This document shows positions 1-5,746 of a stretch of DNA of 6,230 nucleotides, piece by piece; position 1 is the first letter of the stretch; the number at the start of each line of letters is the position of its first letter. Where the stretch lies: assembly GCA_016213595.1 (NCBI GenBank), contig JACRAA010000027.1, forward strand, positions 1 through 6,230, given 5' to 3'. A program made the position numbers and the translations under genes. The stretch is from Actinomycetota bacterium (GTDB lineage Bacteria > Actinomycetota > Actinomycetes > Propionibacteriales > Propionibacteriaceae). The notes below the pieces were generated by a model, which saw only the letters and a list, made by a program, of their open reading frames with translations, searched no databases and was not told where the DNA came from.

Positions 1-656
1 GCGGCCACGGCCGCACGCAGCGTCGGCCACAGTGGCGACCCGAAGTCCGTGATGAGCGTCGCCTGGCCCGGGTAGCCGTAGCCGTAGGCCGTGGGCCGTC
101 GCAGCCGCGCGAGCTCGTGGACCGCACGTCGCTGGCTCTCGTCCCAGTGCGACGCCCAGTCGTTCTGCACGCTGTCCCAGTCGACGCCCGTCTTGACCCA
201 CTTGCCGCGGGCGCTGCGCTGGACGGGCCGGATCGACAGCCGGCCGTACGCGAGGTCGAGCAGCAGTCCCAGCGGAGCGAGGTCGCCGCGCGACCGCGTG
301 TCGGACGCCGCGACCGCCGCCAATGCCTGGCGCCAGTCGGGCCGGGGCTGGCGACGTTCCAGCATCGCGAAGACGACGGCGGCGCCGTGCTTGCAGTTCT
401 CGCCGACAGGGCAGCTGCACCGGCTTGTGACGACACCGGAGGCTCGTACGGTGACGAGGGTCACGTACTCGCGGGCCCGCGACCCGGTCACCGCCGCCTG
501 CAGGATCCTCGTGCTCGCGTCCCCTCCGGCATGCACCTCACCCACGCGGCCGGTGCGCGCGTACTCGGCGCCCCGCTCCACCGCGTGCGCGCCGAAGGTC
601 ACCTTGAGGGCGGCCGCGTTGACGGAGAGGAGCGGGTCGGCGGTCACGGAGCGCAA
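1..656 (-). CDS. SWIM zinc-finger protein, probable N-terminus of a HelZ/Snf2-type helicase (partial)
   Basis: This is the N-terminal 218 residues of a leftward gene whose 3' end lies beyond position 1. Residues 80-90 read CSCPVGENCKH, a clear SWIM zinc-finger signature CxCxnCxH (C80, C82, C88, H90), followed by GAAVVFAML, the usual helix after the motif. Further on are RPVQRSARGKWVKTGVDWDSV (143-163) and the YGYGYPG stretch (191-197). In actinobacteria this arrangement is typical of the N-terminus of large SWIM-Snf2 DEAD/DEAH helicases such as mycobacterial HelZ; the helicase domain itself is not visible, so that part is inference. SWIM domains are thought to bind DNA or protein. I chose TTG at 656 because GGGGAG (666-671, read on the minus strand) lies 9 bases upstream. 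GTG at 647 is an in-frame alternative. It follows the yigZ stop by 34 bases and is probably cotranscribed. A stand-alone SWIM protein is the main alternative. Confidence 0.82.
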   Translation of the reverse strand, partial: MRSVTADPLLSVNAAALKVTFGAHAVERGAEYARTGRVGEVHAGGDASTRILQAAVTGSRAREYVTLVTVRASGVVTSRCSCPVGENCKHGAAVVFAMLERRQPRPDWRQALAAVAASDTRSRGDLAPLGLLLDLAYGRLSIRPVQRSARGKWVKTGVDWDSVQNDWASHWDESQRRAVHELARLRRPTAYGYGYPGQATLITDFGSPLWPTLRAAVA

Positions 657-690
657 GCCTATGCACTCCCCACCAGGCTCCCGACCGCGT

Positions 691-1344
691 TCAGGCCCGA
701 GCCGAGATCTGGACGGGGATCTCGACCGCGACCGTACCGGTCGGCGTGACGCTGCCGGCCCCCTGCGTGAGGGCGGCGACGACCGCCCGCAGGTCGTAGC
801 CGGCGTCCGCGGTGACGAGCAGGGACGGGTCGACGGCGTACTCCGGGATGACCGTCAGCCCGCGGGTCGTCAGGTCGTCGACGAGCCGGCCGAGGTCGGC
901 GTACGAGACGGTGACGCGCCACTGCGGACGGAGGAGCCGTTCGACACGGGGGGCCTGCGACAGGGCGAGCCCGGCTGCGTCCCCGTACGCCCTCGCCAGC
1001 GGACCGGCGCCCAGCTTGACGCCGCCGAACCACCGGGTGACGACGCAGACCACGTCGACGAGGCCGGAGCCGTGGAGGGCGGCGAGGATCGGCATGCCGC
1101 CCGTACCGGCGGGCTCGCCGTCGTCGGACGAGCGCTCGACGGGCTGCGCCCCCTCGACGGCCAGGACGAACGCCGAGCAGTGGTGGCGGGCATCGGGATG
1201 GGCGCGGCGCGCGGCCGTGACCGCGGCGCGTGCCGACTCCTCGTCGCCGACGCGCTTGACCTCGGCACGGAACACGGAACGCCTGACCTCGTGGGTCGCG
1301 GCGCCGCAGTAGCCCGGCGGCAGCAGGAGCGTCACCGTCCTCAC
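691..1344 (-). CDS. yigZ: YigZ/IMPACT family protein
   Basis: The 217-residue product has the size of E. coli YigZ and the family motifs in order: DARHHCSAFVLAV (51-63), SSDDGEPAGTGGMPIL (72-87) and VVTRWFGGVKLGAGPLARAY (101-120). This first half is the UPF0029/IMPACT N-terminal domain. Residues about 141-212 fit the smaller C-terminal alpha/beta domain (DUF1949-like). Eukaryotic IMPACT regulates the kinase GCN2 and the bacterial protein is thought to bind nucleic acid or ribosomes, but its biochemical role is not settled. The protein should be cytoplasmic. The GTG start at 1344-1342 overlaps the TGA of the upstream glycosyltransferase gene in a GTGA arrangement, with GGAG only 4 bases upstream, which suggests translational coupling. 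GTG at 1335 is a second possible start. The reading frame stays open far upstream, to about 2886, but that extension is a shadow of the glycosyltransferase gene. Confidence 0.93.
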   Translation of the reverse strand: MRTVTLLLPPGYCGAATHEVRRSVFRAEVKRVGDEESARAAVTAARRAHPDARHHCSAFVLAVEGAQPVERSSDDGEPAGTGGMPILAALHGSGLVDVVCVVTRWFGGVKLGAGPLARAYGDAAGLALSQAPRVERLLRPQWRVTVSYADLGRLVDDLTTRGLTVIPEYAVDPSLLVTADAGYDLRAVVAALTQGAGSVTPTGTVAVEIPVQISARA

Positions 1345-3092
1345 CCGGCTCCGGCCCCGACCCCGAGTCTGATCCGAGCGGCCTCGCGGCGGCTCCGGAC
1401 GTACCACCAGACGATCGCTACCAGGACGAGCATCTGCGCGATGACGCAGGCGGTGTCCCGGACCCGCGCGCCGAACGTGGTGAGCCCGTAGTCGTAAGGG
1501 ATGGCCCGTCCGGTGACGAACGCCGCCGAGAGCCAGGTGGTGCGCCACAGCATGAGACCGTCCAGGCGGCTCACCGAGGCCAGCGCGAGCGGTGTCCAGG
1601 CCATGAGGTCGTACCAGCTGAACGAGTTCGGCGTCGTGATGAGCCACGACGCGTACAGGACCACGGCGGTACGGATGGCGATCGACGTCGGGTCCTTCAT
1701 GGGGTCGACGACGTGGTCGGCGAGGCCCGGCAGCGGCCGGATCTCCAGCACCCGGAACAACATCCAGGCGACGACGACCCACAGGATGAGCCCGATCGCG
1801 TTGATGATGACCTTCGCCGCGTTCAAGATCAAGAACTGGGTCAGGAGCCCGAAGACCGGTCCGGCCCAGGCTCCGGCGTTGACGTACGTGGTGTTGCGGG
1901 CGGCCGAGACCAGTGCGGACGGCTCCCAGAGCCCGTAGCAGATCACCAGCGGCACTGCGGCCGTCGCGGCGACGACCGCGAGCTTTCGAGGCTCCCGGCG
2001 GTAGCCCCAGAGGATCGCGATGCCGAACAGCACCATGTTGACCTTGGCCCCGCCGGCGATGCCGATGAGCAGCCCCGCCAGCCAGGGCCGTCGGCGCATC
2101 GCCGCGATCGCAGCGAACGCGAACATCACGGCGAGCGCCTCGTTGTGCGCCTGGGCGGTCACGGCCCACAGCATCGCGGGGTTCACGAGCGTGAACAGGG
2201 CCGCCCTGGACTGCAGCATCGGGTTCCCGTCCGCCATCCGGTAGGCGAGGATCCCGATGACGATCATCGGCACCACGCACAGGACCTGGAGCCAGAACAC
2301 GACGTCGTGCATGGACGTACCGCCGAGGCGGTTCGCGAGGACCTGGCTCGCGGACACGACCGGTCCGTACACGCTGGGCGTGTCCTGCCACGGCCGCTCG
2401 GTCCAGCGCAGCACGGTGTCGAACTGGGTGCGGAAGATCTCGCCGACGGTGATCTCGTACGGGTTGCGCCCGAGCACCTGGAGCCGGCCGTACGCCGCGT
2501 ACATCATGACGTCGGCGCTGGTCAGTGGCGTGACGAGCGTCACGGCGACCTGCAGCCCGATGCCGAGCCGGAGCAGGTGCTTCGGCACCGGTCGCCAGCC
2601 GGCGCCGAGGGCCTTCATGAGGACCCACATCCCGATGGCGCCCAGAGCGATGCAGAGGTACGTGATCAGCACCGCCGGCCAGTCGCCGAGGGTGACCCCC
2701 CACGTCGACGGGATGTACCAGGGCGGCAGCAGGCTGCCGTACCGGGGGCCGAGCGACAGCGTCACCGCTGACGGACCGAGGAAGGACACTCCCACGATGC
2801 CTGCCGTGGAACCGATGACGAGTCCCAGGCCGATGCCGGGATGACTGTGCCAGCCGCTGGGCTCGTACAGGCGCGAGCGCCGCCACCGGCGCGGCTCGGA
2901 ACGGGTCGCACGTCGTCCGACGGTGCCCACCGCGTTCACGGAGGCGGGAGCGGGGTCGACCGCTGCAGGACGCGACGACGGCGGGTCGCCCTCTGGCCCG
3001 TCACCGCTCATCGCGGCTCTCGCCGGGTGCGGGAGGAGGGGACCGTTGCCATGCGGGGAGCTTCCTGTTCGTGAGCGTGCCGGTGCCATCAT
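1341..3092 (-). CDS. Polytopic GT-C glycosyltransferase, MptA/MptB-like (polyprenol-phosphomannose dependent)
   Basis: This 583-residue membrane protein has roughly ten or more hydrophobic segments, for example near 87-107, 138-160, 262-283, 337-365, 371-386, 420-445, 472-485 and 547-564. Motifs typical of GT-C mannosyltransferases of the MptA/MptB type are visible. They are TSADVMMYAAYGRL (191-204, with D194 the likely loop acidic residue), LGRNPYE (207-213), DTPSVYGPV (237-245), AQAHNEAL (313-320), GGAKVN (347-352) and TPNSFSWYDLMAW (487-499). Enzymes of this family take mannose from polyprenyl-phosphomannose on the outer face of the membrane to build lipomannan or lipoglycan backbones; substrate and linkage here are inferred. 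Residues 1-80 are Pro/Ala/Arg/Gly rich and look like a disordered cytosolic tail. I chose ATG 3092 because a purine run, minus-strand GGGGGGAGAGG (3102-3112), sits 9 bases upstream. ATG 3089 and ATG 3011 (MSGDGPEG) are alternatives. It is the first gene of the probable operon with yigZ. Confidence 0.8.
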   Translation of the reverse strand: MMAPARSRTGSSPHGNGPLLPHPARAAMSGDGPEGDPPSSRPAAVDPAPASVNAVGTVGRRATRSEPRRWRRSRLYEPSGWHSHPGIGLGLVIGSTAGIVGVSFLGPSAVTLSLGPRYGSLLPPWYIPSTWGVTLGDWPAVLITYLCIALGAIGMWVLMKALGAGWRPVPKHLLRLGIGLQVAVTLVTPLTSADVMMYAAYGRLQVLGRNPYEITVGEIFRTQFDTVLRWTERPWQDTPSVYGPVVSASQVLANRLGGTSMHDVVFWLQVLCVVPMIVIGILAYRMADGNPMLQSRAALFTLVNPAMLWAVTAQAHNEALAVMFAFAAIAAMRRRPWLAGLLIGIAGGAKVNMVLFGIAILWGYRREPRKLAVVAATAAVPLVICYGLWEPSALVSAARNTTYVNAGAWAGPVFGLLTQFLILNAAKVIINAIGLILWVVVAWMLFRVLEIRPLPGLADHVVDPMKDPTSIAIRTAVVLYASWLITTPNSFSWYDLMAWTPLALASVSRLDGLMLWRTTWLSAAFVTGRAIPYDYGLTTFGARVRDTACVIAQMLVLVAIVWWYVRSRREAARIRLGVGAGAG

Positions 3093-3101
3093 GCCGCAGC
3101 A

Positions 3102-3112
3102 CCTCTCCCCCC
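3102..3112 (-). promoter_or_regulatory. Ribosome binding site deciding the GT-C start
   Basis: Read on the minus strand this is GGGGGGAGAGG, a strong purine-rich Shine-Dalgarno-like stretch 9 bases before ATG 3092 and 12 before ATG 3089. ATG 3011 has only a weak GAGAG nearby, so the long N-terminus is preferred. Confidence 0.55.
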
Positions 3113-3142
3113 GTACCCACCGCTGCGTCCCGTCCCACGGCA

Positions 3143-3158
3143 GTCACCGAATCGTGAC
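3143..3158. promoter_or_regulatory. Inverted repeat GTCAC-N6-GTGAC in divergent promoter region (candidate operator)
   Basis: The sequence is GTCAC CGAATC GTGAC, two perfect 5-base arms with a 6-base spacer. It lies about 50 bases upstream of the GT-C start and about 80 bases upstream of the glycosylase start, the usual place for a repressor or activator site. The arms are short and a match of this size can arise by chance in GC-rich DNA. No regulator gene is adjacent and I cannot assign a regulator. Confidence 0.25.
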
Positions 3159-3227
3159 CGGAGGGGATTCCACTACCCCTACCCGTGGTTCTGCCTTCGG
3201 GCAGGCGACGTCGCCCGGGCTCGACGG

Positions 3228-3233
3228 TAGTCT
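3228..3233 (+). promoter_or_regulatory. Candidate -10 element for leaderless transcription of the glycosylase gene
   Basis: TAGTCT matches the actinobacterial TANNNT -10 pattern and ends 7 bases before ATG 3241, so a transcript would begin at or next to the start codon. There is no recognisable Shine-Dalgarno sequence before that ATG (the preceding bases are GCGATCC), which agrees with a leaderless mRNA. No good -35 hexamer is visible; only a weak GGCGAC about 18 bases upstream. Confidence 0.45.
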
Positions 3234-3240
3234 GCGATCC

Positions 3241-4104
3241 ATGCCCGAGATGCCCGAGGTGGAGGCGCTCCGCCGCTGGCTCCAGCCCCGCCTGTCGGGG
3301 ACCAGCTTCGAGCGCGTGGAGATCGCGTCACTGAGCGCGCTGAAGACCGTGGCTCTCGCACCGACCGCCCTGCTCGGGCTCGAGATCGAGCGCGTGGAAC
3401 GGCGCGGCAAGTTCCTCGGCATGGGCCAGGAGGGCTCCTGGCTCGTGTTCCACCTTGCCCGCGCGGGATGGCTGCGCTGGTACGACAGCGTCCCGGCCAC
3501 TCCGGCCCGCCCCGGGAAGAGCCCGCTCGCGCTGCGCGTCGGCGTCGACAACGGGACGGGTTTCGACCTCACCGAGGCGGGCACGCGCAAGCACCTGGCG
3601 GTGTACGTGGTGGGCGCGCTCGAGGACGTACCGGGCATCGCGGACCTCGGGCCAGACCCGCTGGCGCCGGAGTTCGGTCGGCCCCAGCTCGACGAGATCC
3701 TCACAGCCGCGGGTCGGGCGCAGCTCAAGGGCGTCCTCCGCGACCAGAAGGTTCTCGCCGGCATCGGCAACGCCTACTCCGACGAGATCCTCCACGCGGC
3801 GAGGATGAGCCCCTTCAAGCCGGCGAGCTCGCTGACCGACGCCGAGCGGGACACCCTGCTGTCTGTCATGCAGGGGCTGCTGCGCTCGGCGATAGAGCGG
3901 GAGGACGGGCTCAAGCCCTCGGAGCTCAAGGACGGCAAGCGGACGAGCATGGCGGTCCACGGCCGTACGGGACTGCCCTGCCCTGTGTGCGGCACGCCCG
4001 TCGCGGAGGTCTCCTTCGCCGACTCCTCGCTCCAGTACTGCCCCGGCTGCCAGACCGGCGGGAAGCCACTGGCCGACCGTCGCCTGTCACGGCTCCTCAA
4101 GTAG
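3241..4104 (+). CDS. Fpg/Nei family DNA glycosylase, divergent actinobacterial branch
   Basis: This 287-residue base-excision repair enzyme should remove damaged bases and nick the abasic site. The N-terminus MPEMPEVEALRRWL gives the catalytic Pro2 and Glu3 with Glu6, matching MPELPEVE of MutM, and this fixes the start at ATG 3241 although the frame is open upstream. K57 in RRGKFL (54-59) is the conserved beta-elimination lysine. GNAYSDEILHAA (177-188) is the helix-two-turn-helix signature, and C247, C250, C267 and C270 form the C-terminal zinc finger. The residues MutM uses to fill the helix gap are changed: HLARAG (71-76) replaces HLGMSG, and DLTEAG (109-114) replaces DPRRFG. The zinc-finger Arg before YC is Ser262. 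The ending GGKPLADRRLSRLLK is, from memory, typical of an actinobacterial Fpg/Nei subgroup. Substrate range may therefore differ from MutM, so I give no gene symbol. It is divergent from the GT-C operon and converges on aat. Confidence 0.92.
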   Translation: MPEMPEVEALRRWLQPRLSGTSFERVEIASLSALKTVALAPTALLGLEIERVERRGKFLGMGQEGSWLVFHLARAGWLRWYDSVPATPARPGKSPLALRVGVDNGTGFDLTEAGTRKHLAVYVVGALEDVPGIADLGPDPLAPEFGRPQLDEILTAAGRAQLKGVLRDQKVLAGIGNAYSDEILHAARMSPFKPASSLTDAERDTLLSVMQGLLRSAIEREDGLKPSELKDGKRTSMAVHGRTGLPCPVCGTPVAEVSFADSSLQYCPGCQTGGKPLADRRLSRLLK

Positions 4105-4110
4105 GCGGCG

Positions 4111-4127
4111 CCCGCCGTCCAGGCGGG
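4111..4127 (+). terminator. Short GC hairpin after the glycosylase stop codon
   Basis: CCCGCC GTCCA GGCGGG forms a perfect 6-base-pair stem with a 5-base loop starting 6 bases after the TAG. It has no T run, which is common in actinobacterial terminators. An alternative 5-base-pair hairpin (GGCGG 4104-4108 with CCGCC 4112-4116) overlaps the left arm and would compete with it. Confidence 0.45.
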
Positions 4128-4128
4128 T

Positions 4129-4186
4129 CGAAAGGCCAGTTGGTGCGGCGACACGCTGGAGTGGCCGCTCGTGTCGTGGCCTTTCG
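4129..4186. terminator. Long interrupted inverted repeat between convergent genes (candidate bidirectional terminator)
   Basis: The outer arms CGAAAGGCCA (4129-4138) and TGGCCTTTCG (4177-4186) are perfect 10-base complements. Inside them CGACAC (4149-4154) pairs with GTGTCG (4171-4176). The right side is thus continuous over 16 bases while the left side carries a 10-base bulge (4139-4148); the apical loop is 16 bases. The AAA-GGCC...GGCC-TTT outer edge resembles a bidirectional terminator. It lies 25 bases past the glycosylase stop and 37 bases past the aat stop on the other strand. Confidence 0.55.
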
Positions 4187-4223
4187 TCGTCGGAGCAGGC
4201 AGGCGGGCGGACGGGCGTAGCTC

Positions 4224-4892
4224 TCAGCGCCAGACGGGCGCCGGCAGGTCGAGCGCCTGCTCGAGGAGGTCGAGGTAGTCGTGGCGCGAGACCTCGACGG
4301 CGCCGAGGCTCTCCAGGTGCGGCGTGAGCCACTGCACGTCGAGGAGCCGGGGGATCCCCTCGGCGCCGAGGATCCGTACGAGCTCCATGAGCGCCACTTT
4401 CGAGGCGTCGCGCCCGTACTCGGGGTCGTGGAACATCGACTCGCCGGCGAAGAGTCCGCCCAGGCTCACCCCGTACAGCCCGCCGACGAGCCGTCCCTGG
4501 CGGTCCCAGGTCTCGAGGGAGTGGACGAGGCCGGCGCGATGCAGCTCGCCGTACACGGCCACGACACCCTCGTCGATCCACCCGCCGTCGCGTGACGGGT
4601 CTCCGCAGGCGGCGATGACACGGCCGAAGTCGCGGTCCACGGTGACCGTGTACCGACGCGCCATCTTGGCCAGGGACCGCGTGACCCGCAGCTCGTCCAG
4701 CGGCAGGTACGCGCGGCGGACGGGCGACCACCACCCCATCCGGGCCGAGAAGCTCGTCCGGGTGAGCGGCATGGGGAACACTCCCGCGCGGTACGCCTCG
4801 AGCACGAGCCCTGGGCTGAGCTCGTCGCTCAGTGCGACCAGGTCCTGCTCCGGCCAGGTCTCCTCGGGCCCGAATGCGTGCGACAGGCTCAC
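4224..4892 (-). CDS. aat: Leucyl/phenylalanyl-tRNA--protein transferase
   Basis: The 222-residue product moves Leu or Phe from its tRNA to the N-terminal Arg or Lys of proteins, marking them for ClpS/ClpAP-type degradation in the cytoplasm (N-degron pathway). The family motifs are all present: LSPGLVLEAYRAGVFPM (25-41), MGWWSPVRRAYLPLDELRV (52-70), VTVDRDFGRVIAAC (83-96), WIDEGVVAVYGELHRAGLVH (105-124), LVGGLYGVSLGGLFAGESMF (135-154), DASKVAL (162-168) and LLDVQWLTPHLESLGA (183-198). E151, D185 and Q187 match the positions of the E. coli catalytic triad. GTG 4892 is chosen because no other in-frame start lies close upstream and the family's N-terminal region begins just after it; its Shine-Dalgarno is poor. 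It is transcribed convergently with the glycosylase gene and divergently from the EcsC-family gene, so it appears monocistronic. Confidence 0.95.
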   Translation of the reverse strand: MSLSHAFGPEETWPEQDLVALSDELSPGLVLEAYRAGVFPMPLTRTSFSARMGWWSPVRRAYLPLDELRVTRSLAKMARRYTVTVDRDFGRVIAACGDPSRDGGWIDEGVVAVYGELHRAGLVHSLETWDRQGRLVGGLYGVSLGGLFAGESMFHDPEYGRDASKVALMELVRILGAEGIPRLLDVQWLTPHLESLGAVEVSRHDYLDLLEQALDLPAPVWR

Positions 4893-4971
4893 CTGTCCAT
4901 CGTGCCACCCGGGCAGCCCGCCTTGACCTGATCGTTTGTCGGCACCCGAGACGCGCCGCTGGCCCTTTCCG

Positions 4972-4977
4972 TACTCT
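4972..4977 (+). promoter_or_regulatory. Candidate -10 element for the EcsC-family gene
   Basis: TACTCT fits TANNNT and lies 30 bases upstream of ATG 5008, giving a short leader of about 24 bases that includes the ribosome binding site. A weak -35-like GAGACG (4948-4953) is 18 bases further upstream. The assignment rests on position and pattern only. Confidence 0.35.
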
Positions 4978-4995
4978 TGGACCTGCAGGACGACG

Positions 4996-5003
4996 AGAGG
5001 GAG
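4996..5003 (+). promoter_or_regulatory. Ribosome binding site of the EcsC-family gene
   Basis: AGAGGGAG precedes ATG 5008 by 4 bases and selects this ATG over earlier in-frame ATGs at 4936 and elsewhere upstream. Confidence 0.6.
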
Positions 5004-5007
5004 CACC

Positions 5008-5688
5008 ATGGCGACCAACGCGCGCGATGTCGGCAAGGTCATTGCGACGATTCCGGGACGCGTAGGTCCGACGGCGGGGAGCGCCTTGCTCCGGCTCGTG
5101 GACCTCGCCATCGACGGTGTGTACACGCTGCCGGGAGCCAAGGCGTCAGCGGCGAAGGCCCTCCAAAGGCGGGGGGACGCCGAGTCGGCGGTCGACTGGC
5201 TGATCAGCTCCCACATCGCGATGGCATCCGCGCAGGGGTTCGCGACCAACGTGGGCGGTGTCGTGACGACGATCCTCACCACCCCCGCCAACATCACCGG
5301 CGTCGTCGTGATCCAGATGCGTCTGGTCGCCTGCATCGCCCACCTCCGCGGGTACGACATCGACGACCGCCGCGTCCGTACCGCCATGCTCATGTGCCTG
5401 CTCGGCGACGACGAGCTCCGCCGGCAGATCGCCTCGGGCCGTCTCCCGACCAGCCCCATGGCCGTCGCGACAGCACCCGTGTCCGATGCCGCGCTCGACC
5501 TCAAGGTGGCCGAACGGATCGTCACCGAGGTCATCACGAACGTCGGCGGGAAGCGGCTGAGCTCCCTGGTCGGTCGCAAGATCCCCCTCATCGGCGGGGG
5601 CGTGGGCGCGATCTACGACGGGTACGGCACCCACCTCATCGGCCAGTGCGCCAAGGCCCAGCTTCCGACGCGACGTCACTCCTCGTAG
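5008..5688 (+). CDS. EcsC family protein
   Basis: The 226-residue product shows the general pattern of the EcsC family. A helical N-terminus is followed by SSHIAMASAQGFATNVGGVVTTI (67-89), TTPANITGVVVIQMRLVACIAHLRGYDIDD (91-120) and a Gly-rich ending KRLSSLVGRKIPLIGGGVGAIYDGYGTHLIGQCAKA (182-217). That last element, a conserved Lys and IPxIGGxxGA followed by a short helix, is what I rely on most. The stretch 67-108 is moderately hydrophobic, so membrane association is possible, but I see no signal peptide. EcsC is named after the third gene of the Bacillus ecs transporter locus. The function of the family is unknown, and no ABC transporter genes lie next to this copy. The start is supported by AGAGGGAG upstream. 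It stands alone, divergent from aat and convergent with the VOC gene. Confidence 0.75.
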   Translation: MATNARDVGKVIATIPGRVGPTAGSALLRLVDLAIDGVYTLPGAKASAAKALQRRGDAESAVDWLISSHIAMASAQGFATNVGGVVTTILTTPANITGVVVIQMRLVACIAHLRGYDIDDRRVRTAMLMCLLGDDELRRQIASGRLPTSPMAVATAPVSDAALDLKVAERIVTEVITNVGGKRLSSLVGRKIPLIGGGVGAIYDGYGTHLIGQCAKAQLPTRRHSS

Positions 5689-5693
5689 CGACA

Positions 5694-5741
5694 CTCGGTA
5701 GCCGTCGGCATGGCCTCATAGCGGTCGGTGGCTCACCCGAG
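5694..5741. terminator. Imperfect inverted repeat between convergent genes (weak terminator candidate)
   Basis: CTCGG (5694-5698) pairs with CCGAG (5737-5741), and AGCC (5700-5703) pairs with GGCT (5730-5733). An asymmetric internal loop (T against CAC) separates them and a 26-base loop closes the structure. It starts 5 bases after the EcsC-family stop and its right end is 5 bases past the VOC gene stop on the other strand. The stem is weak and has no T run. Confidence 0.3.
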
Positions 5742-5746
5742 CAGGC

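Noticed and set aside
71..89. Short tandem repeat GTAGCC GTAGCC GTAGGCC
   Set aside because: It encodes the Tyr-Gly-Tyr-Gly-Tyr stretch of the SWIM protein, which fits normal coding sequence, so it is not a separate repeat element.
91..1491. Long rightward open frame of about 466 codons
   Set aside because: It lies opposite the SWIM gene and yigZ, crosses both gene boundaries, has a low-complexity Arg/Pro/Ala composition and matches no family. It is a product of high GC on the opposite strand.
1713..2771. Rightward open frame of 352 codons opposite the GT-C gene
   Set aside because: Its composition is rich in Asp, Arg, His, Gln and Glu with no motif, and the opposite strand has a clear membrane protein with family motifs.
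1345..2886. Leftward open frame continuous with yigZ, which would make a 731-residue fusion
   Set aside because: The translated extension is Arg/His/Pro-rich nonsense in a different frame of the GT-C gene. Recognisable YigZ sequence begins only at about 1344.
2923..3240. Upstream extension of the DNA glycosylase reading frame
   Set aside because: The catalytic Pro must be residue 2, and MPEMPEVE at 3241 fits exactly. The extension would bury the active-site amine.
4893..5591. Upstream extension of aat and a 250-codon version of the EcsC-family gene starting at 4936
   Set aside because: The first is a shadow of the EcsC-family gene on the opposite strand. The second lacks a ribosome binding site, whereas ATG 5008 has one and begins the family-like sequence.
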